NCBI RefSeq assembly: GCF_003696215.1
Contig: NZ_RFFG01000022.1
Coordinates: forward strand, 1-64,000
Source of the DNA: Actinomadura harenae
GTDB lineage: Bacteria > Actinomycetota > Actinomycetes > Streptosporangiales > Streptosporangiaceae
Length of the DNA stretch: 64,000 bases
Reading direction: 5' to 3'
Both the position numbers and the translations under genes were made by a program. Below are positions 1-9,176 of the stretch, in pieces; position 1 is the first letter of the stretch; every line of letters begins with the position of its first letter. The notes beneath the pieces are model-generated. The model did not search any database, was not told the DNA's origin, and saw only the letters and a list, made by a program, of their open reading frames with translations.

Positions 1-111
1 CGCACCCAACAAGGCATGACCAAAAAGGAGATCATCCGCTGCCTCAAACGCTACATCGCCCGCGAGCTCTACCAACTCATCACATCAAACGATCTTGAAC
101 TCGCCGCTTGA
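1..111 (+). pseudogene. C-terminal fragment of an IS110-type transposase
   Basis: The window opens inside a reading frame that ends in TGA at 109-111. Its last 36 residues include KKEIIRCLKRYIARELY, which resembles the conserved tail of IS110/IS116/IS902-family transposases. The N-terminal part lies outside the window, so it may be either a complete element entering from the left or a remnant. No inverted repeats are visible, as is usual for IS110. Confidence 0.6.
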
Positions 112-263
112 CATCCATAGGAGCATCTCCAAACCGGTTGATCGACGCAATAGGGCAGCGAACTCCGTGCGCTGCCCGGGGGCTGGTATTGCCGCGACGG
201 GAAGCCTCGGGCCGTCTTCGGTCTGCGGGGCTTCGTGTGACAGAGCTCTTGGCGGTTGGTCGG

Positions 264-881
264 TCAGCTCGGCGGCTGGAGGGCAGCAAGTGCATCTTGC
301 AGGGGTTGGGCGCTGAACGCGTGGGTGATGGTCGTGGGCCAGTGGGCGGGGTGTGGGCGGCGGTTGGGGCCGTGGGGCCAGTGGCCGCGGAGCAGGGCGA
401 TGAGGTCGAGGCCGGCCCAATAGTCGATCGTCTGGTGGATCACGTCGGTGTTGTCGCCGAGCGTGGTGACCCAGATGGTGGTCGGTACCGGGAGGCCTGC
501 GCGAACCCTGTCGGCTTTGGCCTCGAGATGTTCGATGGAGTCTTCCAGGGTGTCGAAGACGGACAGCCGACCATCGAATGCCCCGTTGGTCCCGTCGGCG
601 CGGTGGCCCCGAAGGATGAGGGCCAGGTCGTGGTGAGTGGTGACGACGTCGGGGAGGCGTTCGTCTTCGATGAGTGCCTCGGCGAAGGCCGTGCGAAGCC
701 AGTCGGCGGCGAAGGAGCCATCGATTCCGCAGTGGAGAGGGCGGGCGATGCTATGGAGAAGACGCTGCCTGGGCGGTCTGCGGATCGAGTCCGCTTCGAC
801 GGAGTCGAGGGGCGGGTGGTTGGACGGGTCTGAAGCCGGAATGAGGCTGGTCGTGGTGCTGGCCTGAGGCTGATGGCTCAC
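264..881 (-). CDS. Hypothetical protein, 205 aa
   Basis: No family recognised. The GTG start is supported by AGGAG at 887-891, five bases upstream on the minus strand. The protein is soluble and acidic, with no signal peptide or membrane segment. A segment around residues 55-150 looks like a folded domain rich in Asp, Glu and Leu (DERLPDVVTTHHDLALILRG). The longer opposite-strand frame across the same bases is Gly/Val/Arg-rich and looks like a shadow. The gene is transcribed away from the regulator-peptidase operon that begins at 1158, so the roughly 276-bp gap between them probably holds divergent promoters. Confidence 0.6.
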   Translation of the reverse strand: MSHQPQASTTTSLIPASDPSNHPPLDSVEADSIRRPPRQRLLHSIARPLHCGIDGSFAADWLRTAFAEALIEDERLPDVVTTHHDLALILRGHRADGTNGAFDGRLSVFDTLEDSIEHLEAKADRVRAGLPVPTTIWVTTLGDNTDVIHQTIDYWAGLDLIALLRGHWPHGPNRRPHPAHWPTTITHAFSAQPLQDALAALQPPS

Positions 882-1157
882 GGTGTCTCCTGTCGCTGGG
901 CGATTGCCTAGATGGAAGCCGAACGGCCAGGTCGGAAGCCACGCTCAAAGTCGTCAAGACAGGAAGTGGTCTCGCGAAGTCCTCGGGGGTGCTGAGTCGC
1001 GAGTGGCCGGAGTGCCTCGTGGTTCGGGGATCCAGTGGGCGTCTCACCTTCGTCGCCCGGACGTGATCAGTTTTGGTCTGTGGCTAGAACCGCCCACGCG
1101 CGTCACCGTCCTGTTACGCTACGTGACTCCGATTGGGCTGAGCGTCAGAGGAGCGAT

Positions 1158-2150
1158 GTGGCGGACGGGCCAGAGGTGGCAGCGCGTCTACTGGAGGGCA
1201 TCGTCCCGGACGAGTTGTACAACGCCTACCGAGTGTTGCTCGATGGGCAGGGGTGCCCCCCAGAGGAGGAGCACGCGACGCTGGGGAGTGCAGAGGTCGT
1301 CTCTGCATTGCTTGACCGGGGGATGGCCTACCGGGGGCCGGAACCGGGGGAGGCGCCTCGGTTGTTCCCGGCGCCGCCGCACCTGGCGCTCCAGGCTGTG
1401 CTGGTCGAGATCAACCAGCGGCTGAGCAACGAGCATGAACGGCTGCTGGTCGGTCATCGCCGCTTGGTCGAGTACATCCCCACTCCATCGGCGAGCGGGC
1501 AAGGCTCGTCCCGCGGACTGATCGAGGTCGTCACCGACCCTGAGGAGATCACGCGGCTGTCCGGTGCCCTGGTGAACGCGGCACGGCGCGACTGGCTGAC
1601 GCTGGAGAGCTACCTGACCGAGGGCCCGATCGACGAAACCGTGATCATCGAACCGCCGTCCGCCCTCCGGAAGGGCGTGCGGAGTCGCACCATCTACGAG
1701 AGCCGCTGGGCCGATCATCCCATCGTCACCGAGAACATCATTGGTGCCGCCGAGCTCGGTGAGGAAGCCCGGCTGCTGCCCGGTGTCGGGATGAAGATGA
1801 AACTTGCCGACGCGAGTGTGGCGCTGCTCCCTCTCGGGCCGACCGGCATGACGGGCGCGGTCCTCGTTCGCTCACCGGTCATCGTCGCGGCGCTACGCGA
1901 GTACTTCGAGATGTTGTGGGAGCGGGCGACGCCGGTCGGAGCCGTGCAGTCCGACAACCCGCTCAGCGAAGACCTCCGCGCGGTGCTGGCACTGCTGGCC
2001 CAAGGCGCAGATGACGACGCCATCGCTCGTCGGCTGAAGATCAGCACAACGACGGTCCGGCGGCGATTCACCATGATCCGCGAAGAGCTGGGAGCCGTTT
2101 CCCGCTTCGCGGCCGGTGCCGCGGCGGTCCGCCGCGGCTGGATCAAGTAG
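1158..2150 (+). CDS. LuxR-type helix-turn-helix regulator
   Basis: Putative transcription factor of 330 aa. The last ~65 residues form a LuxR/GerE-type DNA-binding domain (LSEDLRAVLALLAQGADDDA, then AIARRLKISTTTVRRRF). The N-terminal ~260 residues resemble the TrmB-like/PLD-like sensory half seen in many actinobacterial LuxR regulators that lack a phospho-receiver domain; no Asp-containing receiver motif is visible. An upstream in-frame start at 1035 exists, but GTG at 1158 is preferred because AGAGGAG (1147-1153) lies just upstream. The gene is followed 28 bp later by an S9 peptidase and then an MFS gene, so it probably regulates this operon. Its ligand is unknown. Confidence 0.75.
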   Translation: MADGPEVAARLLEGIVPDELYNAYRVLLDGQGCPPEEEHATLGSAEVVSALLDRGMAYRGPEPGEAPRLFPAPPHLALQAVLVEINQRLSNEHERLLVGHRRLVEYIPTPSASGQGSSRGLIEVVTDPEEITRLSGALVNAARRDWLTLESYLTEGPIDETVIIEPPSALRKGVRSRTIYESRWADHPIVTENIIGAAELGEEARLLPGVGMKMKLADASVALLPLGPTGMTGAVLVRSPVIVAALREYFEMLWERATPVGAVQSDNPLSEDLRAVLALLAQGADDDAIARRLKISTTTVRRRFTMIREELGAVSRFAAGAAAVRRGWIK

Positions 2151-2178
2151 CTCACTCCACACCAATGTCAGGAGCGGC

Positions 2179-3981
2179 ATGCCCTCGTTCCAGTATCAGG
2201 ACTTTGTTCCCCACCAGCGGTTCCAGCGTGCTTTGGCCTTCGCTCCGCAGGGCGACCGCCTCGCCTTCTCGAGCAACGCGGGCGGCACTTCCGCGTTGTG
2301 GACGGTGCCGACGACTGGGGACCCCGCACGCAAACTCGCGCAGATGCCTGGACGGATCGTTCGCCAGGCCGCCTGGACGCCGGACGGCGCCGCTGTGGTG
2401 TTCACCGCGGATTTCGAGGGTGATGAGCAGTACGGCATCTTCCGGGTCGGGCTCGATGGCGACGCTCCGATCCCGATCGTCTCAGGCCAGGACTGCCAGT
2501 GCATCATCGCGCGGCGCCCCTTCGATTCGGAGGGTCGTCGTCTCCTGTACGCGGCCAATGACCGTGATCCGGCTGTCCAGGATCTGCTGATTCGGGACCT
2601 GGCAACAGGTGATGTGCAGCGGATCGAGCCCGAGGAGGGGGTCGCTTTCACGCCTGTGATGCTCTCCCCGGACGCTCGTTGGGTGTTGGTGTCGGGCTTC
2701 CGCTCCAACACCGATGTCGGCGCGTACCTGGTCGACCTCGCCCGTCCGGACGACAGGCCGCAGTGCGTCACCAATGAGCACGGAACGGCTCTGTACGAGC
2801 CAATGTGCTGGGCCCCGGATTCTTCCGGCTTTTACCTGCTGACCGACCTGTGGGGATTCACAGCGGCGGCCTTCTACCGGTTGGACGATCACTCCCTGAG
2901 CCCGGTCTCCCAATACGATTGGGACGTCGAGACGCTCGATGCGGCAGGCGGGTCGCTCGCCTGGACCGTCAACGAGGCCGGACGGTCGGTCCTGTACGTC
3001 CGGCGAGCCGAGGGCACCGCCGGGATTTCTGACGTGCCCAGCGGTGTGATCTCGACGTTGAGCCTGTCGGAGGACGGCCGGATGGCGGCGATGTTGCTGG
3101 ATTCGCCATCGCGCCCGGAGGAGATCCTGCTGGTCGATTTGGACGAGGGCGCTTCGCGCCGTCTTACCGACGGCAGACCGTCGGCGCTCCGTTCGGTCGC
3201 CCCGGTCGAGCCCGAGTTGATTACCTACCCCTCGTCCGGCGGGCGCGATGTCCACGCGTTCGTCTACCGGCCCACGACTCCGGGTCCTCATCCGGTGCTG
3301 TTGTCGATTCATGGTGGGCCCGAGGGCCAGGAACGTCCGCGATATGCGGCCCTCTACCAGCACCTGCTCCATCACGGGATCGCGGTGTTCGCCCCCAACA
3401 TCGCAGGTTCAACCGGCTACGGCCGGGTCCACCAGAAGCTCATCTACCGTGACTGGGGCGGTATCGACCTGGAGGATCTGGACCACGCCGTCCGCTACTT
3501 GCACACCCGGCCCGATCTGGACGTCGACCGGGTCGCGGTCTTCGGCGGCTCCTATGGCGGGTTCGCCGCGCTGTCCTGCCTCGCGCGCCTGCCGCACCGC
3601 TGGGCTGCGGGCGTCTCGATCTGCGGCCCTTCGAATCTCGTCACTCTCGCCTCGGAGGCCCCGCCCACCTGGCGCAGCGTGGTCGACGCCCTCTTGGGTA
3701 ACCCCGAGACGGACGCCGATCGCCTGCTGGCCAACTCGCCGATCACCCATGCGGACGCCATCGACGCACCGTTGCTCGTATTGCAGGGAGCCCGGGACCC
3801 GCGGGTCCCGCGCGCCGAGTCCGACAATCTCGTCGAGCGGCTCCGTAACCGTGGTGTCCAGGTCCGCTACGAGGTCTTTCCCGACGAGGGGCATGGCTTC
3901 GCCACGCAAGCCAACGAGTTGCGCGCATACTCCGAGACCGCCGCGTTCCTCATCGCCCATCTCGCCAAGGACGGACGGTGA
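2179..3981 (+). CDS. S9 family prolyl oligopeptidase-type peptidase
   Basis: Serine peptidase of about 600 aa that probably cleaves short peptides. The first ~370 residues have the repeating beta-propeller character typical of S9 enzymes, and the C-terminal ~240 residues form an alpha/beta hydrolase. The catalytic triad is visible: Ser458 in GGSYGG, Asp540 in GARDPRVP and His572 in DEGHGF. There is no signal peptide, so the enzyme should be cytosolic. The start at 2179 is set by AGGAG at 2170-2174; a longer in-frame start overlaps the preceding gene. Its stop overlaps the start of the MFS gene by 4 nt (GTGA), so the two are translationally coupled. A peptidase coupled to an exporter suggests peptide maturation, detoxification or peptide signalling. 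Confidence 0.9.
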   Translation: MPSFQYQDFVPHQRFQRALAFAPQGDRLAFSSNAGGTSALWTVPTTGDPARKLAQMPGRIVRQAAWTPDGAAVVFTADFEGDEQYGIFRVGLDGDAPIPIVSGQDCQCIIARRPFDSEGRRLLYAANDRDPAVQDLLIRDLATGDVQRIEPEEGVAFTPVMLSPDARWVLVSGFRSNTDVGAYLVDLARPDDRPQCVTNEHGTALYEPMCWAPDSSGFYLLTDLWGFTAAAFYRLDDHSLSPVSQYDWDVETLDAAGGSLAWTVNEAGRSVLYVRRAEGTAGISDVPSGVISTLSLSEDGRMAAMLLDSPSRPEEILLVDLDEGASRRLTDGRPSALRSVAPVEPELITYPSSGGRDVHAFVYRPTTPGPHPVLLSIHGGPEGQERPRYAALYQHLLHHGIAVFAPNIAGSTGYGRVHQKLIYRDWGGIDLEDLDHAVRYLHTRPDLDVDRVAVFGGSYGGFAALSCLARLPHRWAAGVSICGPSNLVTLASEAPPTWRSVVDALLGNPETDADRLLANSPITHADAIDAPLLVLQGARDPRVPRAESDNLVERLRNRGVQVRYEVFPDEGHGFATQANELRAYSETAAFLIAHLAKDGR

Positions 3982-5213
3982 CCGCGTTCCGCCTGCTCTC
4001 CAATCCGGCCGTCGCCCCGCTCCTCGCGGCGCGACTCCTCTCGTCGGCCGGGCTCGGGTTCGGGCAGGTGGCGCTCGTCTGGGGCATGAAGGCGAACGGT
4101 TACGGCGCCAGCGCGATTTCCCTTGTGGCAGCGTGCAAGGCTTTGCCGGCCCTTTTGATTCTGGCGGGCGGAGTTCTGGGGGACCGTTTCAAGCGTCACC
4201 ATGTCCTTGCCGCCGCCGAACTCACCGCGAGCGCCACGTGGCTGGCCATCGGTGTGTGCCTGCTCGACGGCCGCACCCCCACGGCCGTGTTGTGTGTCCT
4301 GGCCTTGCTGTCGGGGACGGCGTTCTTCGTTTTCCTGCCGACCGTTCGAGGCATCGTCGCCGACCTGCTCCCCGGTGCGGAGCGGCATGCTGGAAACGCC
4401 CTTGTAGGCCAGACCGAGGCGGTCGGCGCACTAGTCGGCCTGGCCGCAGCAGGAGCGGTGGTGGGGTCGTTCGGTGCGGCATCGGCAGCCGTTCTCAAAG
4501 CCGTGCTGTGCCTTGTCAGTGCTGCCTTGCTGCTACGGCTCAAGGTTCCCCTTCGTAGGACGAAAGCGCCCGGCCCGATTTCCGAACTGGCCGCTGGCTG
4601 GAAGCATTTCGCCGCCCACCCCTGGATGTGGGCCACGGCGCTGCAGTTCACCGCCGCCGTCATCGCCACCGCGACGCTCACTGACGTCATCGGACCGCTG
4701 TTCATGTCAGAGCATGGCCGCAGCGCCAGGACCTGGGGAATCATCGGCGCCTGCGAAGCCTTTGGCGCTCTTGCCGGGGCGGTCCTGGCAGTCCGCTGGA
4801 AACCACGTCGCCCGGTCACCGTCGGGATCGTCCTCCTGACCTTCGCCGGAGCACCGTTGCTGGCCGTCGGCATCACGACCCCGTCCCCAGTCATCGCAGC
4901 GACAATGGTGGCATCAGGTGTTGCCAAAGCGGTCTTCCTGGTCCTTTGGCTGACCCAGCTCCAAAAGACGCTTCCTGTTGAGATGCTCGCCCGCGTGAAC
5001 AGCTGGAGCATTGTGCCCGCCTACGCCTTGGCGCCCATCGCGCTCCTGCTCGTCGGCCCGCTCACGGAGGCTGACGGCCCCGGTCACGCAGCGCTGGCGA
5101 TTGCAACCACAACGCTGCTCGCGACCATCGCCGCGCTGCTCGTCCTCCTGCTGGGAGCCCGTGCGGCCAACCGGAGAGAGGAAGACGCAACCGAACTCCT
5201 CACGGCCTCGTAG
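3978..5213 (+). CDS. MFS transporter
   Basis: Major facilitator superfamily protein of 411 aa with about twelve hydrophobic segments. Early features fit drug-exporter MFS proteins: a short cytoplasmic N-terminus, then a loop with GDRFKRHHVL between helices 2 and 3 that resembles motif A. The GTG start overlaps the stop of the upstream peptidase by 4 nt. The substrate is unknown. The context (LuxR regulator, peptidase, exporter) suggests export of a peptide or peptide-derived compound. The gene converges with the minus-strand operon ending at 5314, with 100 bp between them. Confidence 0.88.
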   Translation: MTAFRLLSNPAVAPLLAARLLSSAGLGFGQVALVWGMKANGYGASAISLVAACKALPALLILAGGVLGDRFKRHHVLAAAELTASATWLAIGVCLLDGRTPTAVLCVLALLSGTAFFVFLPTVRGIVADLLPGAERHAGNALVGQTEAVGALVGLAAAGAVVGSFGAASAAVLKAVLCLVSAALLLRLKVPLRRTKAPGPISELAAGWKHFAAHPWMWATALQFTAAVIATATLTDVIGPLFMSEHGRSARTWGIIGACEAFGALAGAVLAVRWKPRRPVTVGIVLLTFAGAPLLAVGITTPSPVIAATMVASGVAKAVFLVLWLTQLQKTLPVEMLARVNSWSIVPAYALAPIALLLVGPLTEADGPGHAALAIATTTLLATIAALLVLLLGARAANRREEDATELLTAS

Positions 5214-5313
5214 GGACCTCTATGGCGCCAGCGGAGAAGGAGACGCGGTCGCCAAGTCGTTGTGGCCTCGTCACTCTTCGGCGGCGTGGGGTTCCCCATG
5301 CGGCCGCGTGACC

Positions 5314-7278
5314 TCATGGCTGTGCCCTTCGGCGGCGTGCCTGTTCGATCCACAGCTTGCCCTCTGCTGCGATCCCCTCCATGACATGGAGGGTGTGGCC
5401 CAGACCGGCGGCGTCCAGCGTCGTCTCAGACACTGTGGCGGAGGTCTCGTCTACATGGAGTTCCTCCATCGCGGCGGCCAACATCTCCGCCTTGACCAAC
5501 TCTCCGTTGACGAGGGCGAGTTCAAAACTGTGGTCGCCATCGTCGGCTTGGCGTACCCGGACGGCTGCAACGGCTTCGTAGCGGTAGTTGGTGCGGTTCC
5601 GGTCGTGGAAGGTGCCCCGCTTGAAGTCGAGGTCAGCATTGAGCTGGCGTACCCCATCCCTGGTGAGGAGGAAGAGGAGCAAGCGATAGCGCGTGTAGCG
5701 CCGAGGCCCGTTGCGGACCCGTGCACGCTTGGTCGGGGACCCAGGAGCTTCGATGAAGGCGTGCGCGATCATGTCGCTCATGCTCAGGCCGTAGTGGTGT
5801 AGCGCCTCGTTCAACAGCACTTTTCGGTCGCGGTCCAGCCAGACGGCCATGTCCGGGTCGGTCGGCTTGTCGGCGAGTTTGAGCTTCCAGCGTTGGTAGG
5901 CCGCGTCGCAGCCCTCCTGGATCTTGGCCGCCTCGGCATTGTCGGCCGCGTACCGTCGACGCTCCATGGTGATCCGCAGCCAGGCACGGACAGCGGTCGC
6001 CCCGGCCGGCAGCGCCAAGAGCATGGACCCGATTGCGCTTGCGGGTGAGGTCCAAACTGCAAATCCCACTGTCCAGATCGTCCCACTGGTGAGGACGGCG
6101 AGGCCGAGTAGGGTCACCACCTTGATGGCCGGCGGGGCTGCAAGTTCCCGCTGGTAGTCCCACAGCGTTCTCTGCTCCCACTGTCGACGGACCTCACTCA
6201 CCCGGTATCGGATCAACCAGGTGATCTCTTCCGCGCCGGTGCGCTGTTCCCGATAGACCTCGACAATCTCGTTTCGGATGCTCCTGCGGATCCCTGCTGT
6301 GCCGGTCAGCCAGTCGGAGCGGCTCGTGTTGCGTGGCACGTACTTGGCGAAGTAGCGATCGAAGTGCTGGTCCACCTTGCCGACGAAGCCATCGGCTTTC
6401 GTACGAGGTGCATGCTCTCGAGGCTGTCTGTACTCCTTGTCCTTTGTCAGCCGCCTCTCGGTGAGGAAGTGCCATTCGGCGCCCGCGCGTGCAGCGCAGA
6501 GTCCACCGCCGATACCCAGCAAGAACACAAGTAACGTGAACAACTGAAGGTCCCGTACCAGCAGATTTGCCATGTTGACCGCTGTGGCGAACAAGACGAC
6601 CGCGGCGACCATACCCTGGACCCAGGTGCTGGTCGGTATGTCCGGCGGTCGGACCGGACGGACCCGAGGCGGAGCAGGGTCTGGCTCGAAGAACTTCCAT
6701 ACTCGTTCGCTGCGGTCTTCCGCCATCTGATCACGCTGAGCCTCTTCCAGAGCACGGCTCCACATCTCATCCTTCAGTGGCCCGTCGAGGAACGGCTCCA
6801 GATGCCGGAGGATCATGCCACGTTGAGGGTCACCGAGACCGTCGAAGTCCTTCAGCAACGGGCGGAGATCCGTGTCGGGCTGCCCCGCGGCATCCAGGAG
6901 ACGGATGACGGTCTTCGCACCATCGGCCCAGGCGTCTCCGCCGGTGAGGTCACAGCCGATCGGTGCATGGCGGAGCGCCGCGATGTCCTCCTGCGGCATC
7001 TCATTCCATGTCCTCCCACTTACGAGGGCGAGTTGCCAGTGGAAGCACACCCTGTTGCCGGTGAGACCAGCAGCCAACACCGCCTCGCCGATCAGCTCCC
7101 GGGCTTTGCCCGGTATGCCGCCGTCGAGCGCGCTGACGCCGAACTCGAACCTCTCGGAAGGAGACGCGCCTGGGGGAGGCGAGTAGATATTGACATCGCC
7201 GTGGACGATCCCTGTCTGCACCCCGACGTAGGCATGAGCCTCGGCGTAGTTGGCCGTGGTCGCCTCGGGCTCGGTCAT
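5314..7278 (-). CDS. Membrane protein with VHG-motif N-terminus, putative effector of NUDIX-nucleosidase operon
   Basis: Unrecognised 654-aa protein. Seen in sequence: near residues 17-33 a short motif AYVGVQTGIVHGDVNIY; a helical soluble region to ~210; two hydrophobic segments at ~220-265; a charged region; two more hydrophobic segments at ~385-435; and a long cytoplasmic-looking C-terminal half. The same VGVQxGxVHGxV motif occurs in the middle of the nucleosidase encoded next door, a strong hint that the two proteins work together. The start overlaps the stop of that gene by 4 nt (7275-7278). Membrane-spanning partners in such operons are often effectors in phage-defence or nucleotide-signal systems; that role here is inference. 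Confidence 0.8.
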   Translation of the reverse strand: MTEPEATTANYAEAHAYVGVQTGIVHGDVNIYSPPPGASPSERFEFGVSALDGGIPGKARELIGEAVLAAGLTGNRVCFHWQLALVSGRTWNEMPQEDIAALRHAPIGCDLTGGDAWADGAKTVIRLLDAAGQPDTDLRPLLKDFDGLGDPQRGMILRHLEPFLDGPLKDEMWSRALEEAQRDQMAEDRSERVWKFFEPDPAPPRVRPVRPPDIPTSTWVQGMVAAVVLFATAVNMANLLVRDLQLFTLLVFLLGIGGGLCAARAGAEWHFLTERRLTKDKEYRQPREHAPRTKADGFVGKVDQHFDRYFAKYVPRNTSRSDWLTGTAGIRRSIRNEIVEVYREQRTGAEEITWLIRYRVSEVRRQWEQRTLWDYQRELAAPPAIKVVTLLGLAVLTSGTIWTVGFAVWTSPASAIGSMLLALPAGATAVRAWLRITMERRRYAADNAEAAKIQEGCDAAYQRWKLKLADKPTDPDMAVWLDRDRKVLLNEALHHYGLSMSDMIAHAFIEAPGSPTKRARVRNGPRRYTRYRLLLFLLTRDGVRQLNADLDFKRGTFHDRNRTNYRYEAVAAVRVRQADDGDHSFELALVNGELVKAEMLAAAMEELHVDETSATVSETTLDAAGLGHTLHVMEGIAAEGKLWIEQARRRRAQP

Positions 7279-8432
7279 GACAGGCTCCGAACGAGGCCCA
7301 ACACGCTCGCCACCTCGGTTGCCAAGGCGGCCACGTCTCCGACGAGTCCGCGCAACTTCTTCAGCGCGAGTGCCACCGCACTCGTGTTCTGCGGGGTGGT
7401 TTGCAGGGCTTCGCGGGCATCGTCGAGCTCGGCGCGCGCAGCGCGGAACGTGTCCTCGTCGATGAGCCCTGCGTCTCGGGCCTGCTCAAGCCGGGAGGCC
7501 AGGTCCGCGATGGCTTCGAGAGGACTTGCCAGTGTGGCCTTCTCGCCCTCGATCCGGACACCGCCATGAACGTGCCCGGCCTGCACACCCACCCTCGCGT
7601 TGCCCTTGGCGATGTTGCGGACTGCCTCACTCATCTGCGAGCTCCCCGGCGTTGCGGTTGTCTCGGGCTGTTGGCGGTTCGGTTCGTCCGTCGTGAGGTT
7701 CTCTGCCAGGGCGGCGGTGAATGCCGCCGCGTTCGCCACGGCTCGCGGCTGCCATCGCTCGCGGTCGGTGGTCTCCTTGGTGCCGTCGGCCCGATCACTG
7801 ACGCCCCGGATCACGACCACCGGAAGCGAACTGTTCAGATGTGCCGCCTGGGCAACACCGGCCCCTTCCATCTCGATCGCCAGCGCATCGTTGTAGTGCC
7901 CCCGGATCCAGTCGGCGTGTGCTGAGATCGTGGAGTTGAGCACCACCTCGCCGGCCGCGATGGGCCCGAAATGCACTTCCGGCAGGCGGCGTTTCGCACG
8001 TCCGTTCCCCGTCCAGGAGCGCCCACGGGCAATGTGCCGGGCGATCTGGTCGGCGCCATGCGACACCTCCCAGACACGGGGACGACTCTTGAAGCCGTCG
8101 TCCTCGCTCGTCCCACCGTGGAAGGCGTAGATATGGGTCGCCACGACCACGTCGCCCAGAGCGATGTGGGAGTGCAAGGCTCCCGCCACCCCCACGAACA
8201 GAAGTGCCACAGGGGAGAACTCGGCGATGGCACGTTCGGCCAGCACCGCCGCAGATTGATTGCCCTTGCCGACGAGCCCCAGAGCTATGCGGCACCGCCC
8301 ATCGTTGAGTCGGCCGACTTCGAAGCGGGTGCCCTGCGGATGCCGATGCAGCAGGGGGCTGCGCAGCTTCTCACGGACAGCGTCGTACTCGACATCCAGT
8401 GCCGTGAGCACAACGATCGTGCTGTCGCTCAT
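7275..8432 (-). CDS. Phosphorylase-superfamily nucleosidase with C-terminal VHG motif and coiled coil
   Basis: 385 aa. Residues ~1-250 are a PNP/MTA-SAH nucleosidase-type domain (PNP_UDP_1): LVGKGNQSAAVLAERAI, FVGVAGALHSHIALGDVVVA, AIEMEGAGVAQAAH with the ribose-contacting MEG, and VIRGVSDRADG with the general-acid-position Asp. It should cleave or bind the N-glycosidic bond of a nucleoside or nucleotide. Around residues 275-290 comes NARVGVQAGHVHGGVRI, matching the N-terminal motif of the downstream membrane protein, followed by a ~90-residue Ala/Leu/Glu-rich helical tail that looks like a coiled coil. Both ends overlap neighbouring genes by 4 nt. The domain is common in bacterial conflict systems. 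A purely metabolic nucleosidase would not need the extra tail. Confidence 0.88.
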   Translation of the reverse strand: MSDSTIVVLTALDVEYDAVREKLRSPLLHRHPQGTRFEVGRLNDGRCRIALGLVGKGNQSAAVLAERAIAEFSPVALLFVGVAGALHSHIALGDVVVATHIYAFHGGTSEDDGFKSRPRVWEVSHGADQIARHIARGRSWTGNGRAKRRLPEVHFGPIAAGEVVLNSTISAHADWIRGHYNDALAIEMEGAGVAQAAHLNSSLPVVVIRGVSDRADGTKETTDRERWQPRAVANAAAFTAALAENLTTDEPNRQQPETTATPGSSQMSEAVRNIAKGNARVGVQAGHVHGGVRIEGEKATLASPLEAIADLASRLEQARDAGLIDEDTFRAARAELDDAREALQTTPQNTSAVALALKKLRGLVGDVAALATEVASVLGLVRSLS

Positions 8433-9163
8433 CCTTCTGACCCCTTTGTGTCGGGAGATTCGGTCGGCCGGACCATGGGGGGAGACAAGTCCTTGCGTCG
8501 GCCCGCCTTGAACAGCCGAGCAGGCCGTCCGGTCGTGACCTTGCGACCGGTGTCCGCCGCGAGGATGAAGCCGCTGGATTTCTGGACCTTGCGATAGAAA
8601 TTGCGAGGGTCGAGCGGCATCCCCCAGACCGCCTCGTAGACCCGCTGAAGCTCGGTGATCGTGAAGGTCGGGCCGCAGAACGCCGTCGCCAAGGACGATC
8701 GTTCGAGCTTTGCTCGCGCGCGCTCGACGCCGTCCTCCACGATCTTCTGGTGGTCGAAGGCCAGTACCAGCTCTCCGCAGAGCACCTGATCGGTGTGCTG
8801 CCAGCGGGCGCCTACCGCGTCCGTGCCGGCCGTCGGCTCGGGAAGTCCAGGAGCGACCGCCAGGTAGGCGACGGAGACTACCCGTCCGCGCGGATCACGC
8901 CCCGGAGTGCCGTAGACGTCCAGATGCTCCAGATGCAGCGCCTCTGCGTCCATGGCGGCCTCCTCCGCCAGTTCACGATGAGCGGCAGCGGTGAGGTCCT
9001 CCTCGGCGTGACGCAGGAAGCCGCCCGGCAACGCCCAGGCACCCTTGTACGGTTCGACGCCACGCTCAACGAGCAGGACGTGCAAACGCGAATCTCGCAA
9101 CGTCAAGATCACCAGGTCGACCGCGAGCATCACGGCCGGTGGTGTCCAGTGGTCGTTGGTCAT
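8429..9163 (-). CDS. NUDIX protein with NrtR-like winged-helix domain
   Basis: 244 aa. Residues ~8-150 are a NUDIX fold (GAWALPGGFLRHAEE then RELAEEAAMD). Residues ~155-225 match the NrtR-type winged helix (FTITELQRVYEAVWGMPLD, NFYRKVQKSS, RPARLFKAG). NrtR-family proteins bind nucleotide-sugar ligands such as ADP-ribose and release operator DNA. The Nudix box is irregular: one extra residue lies between the GG and the REL segment, and the usual Gly after EE is Ala, so it may sense ligand rather than hydrolyse it. It is the first gene of a three-gene coupled operon, and a perfect inverted repeat lies just upstream (9177-9199), a likely autoregulatory operator. Confidence 0.88.
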   Translation of the reverse strand: MTNDHWTPPAVMLAVDLVILTLRDSRLHVLLVERGVEPYKGAWALPGGFLRHAEEDLTAAAHRELAEEAAMDAEALHLEHLDVYGTPGRDPRGRVVSVAYLAVAPGLPEPTAGTDAVGARWQHTDQVLCGELVLAFDHQKIVEDGVERARAKLERSSLATAFCGPTFTITELQRVYEAVWGMPLDPRNFYRKVQKSSGFILAADTGRKVTTGRPARLFKAGRRKDLSPPMVRPTESPDTKGSEG

Positions 9164-9176
9164 GCGATGACGGTAG

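Noticed and set aside
108..833. Plus-strand frame of 241 codons opposite the gene at 264-881
   Set aside because: Gly/Val/Arg-rich composition and no ribosome site; the opposite strand has a good GTG with AGGAG and normal protein composition.
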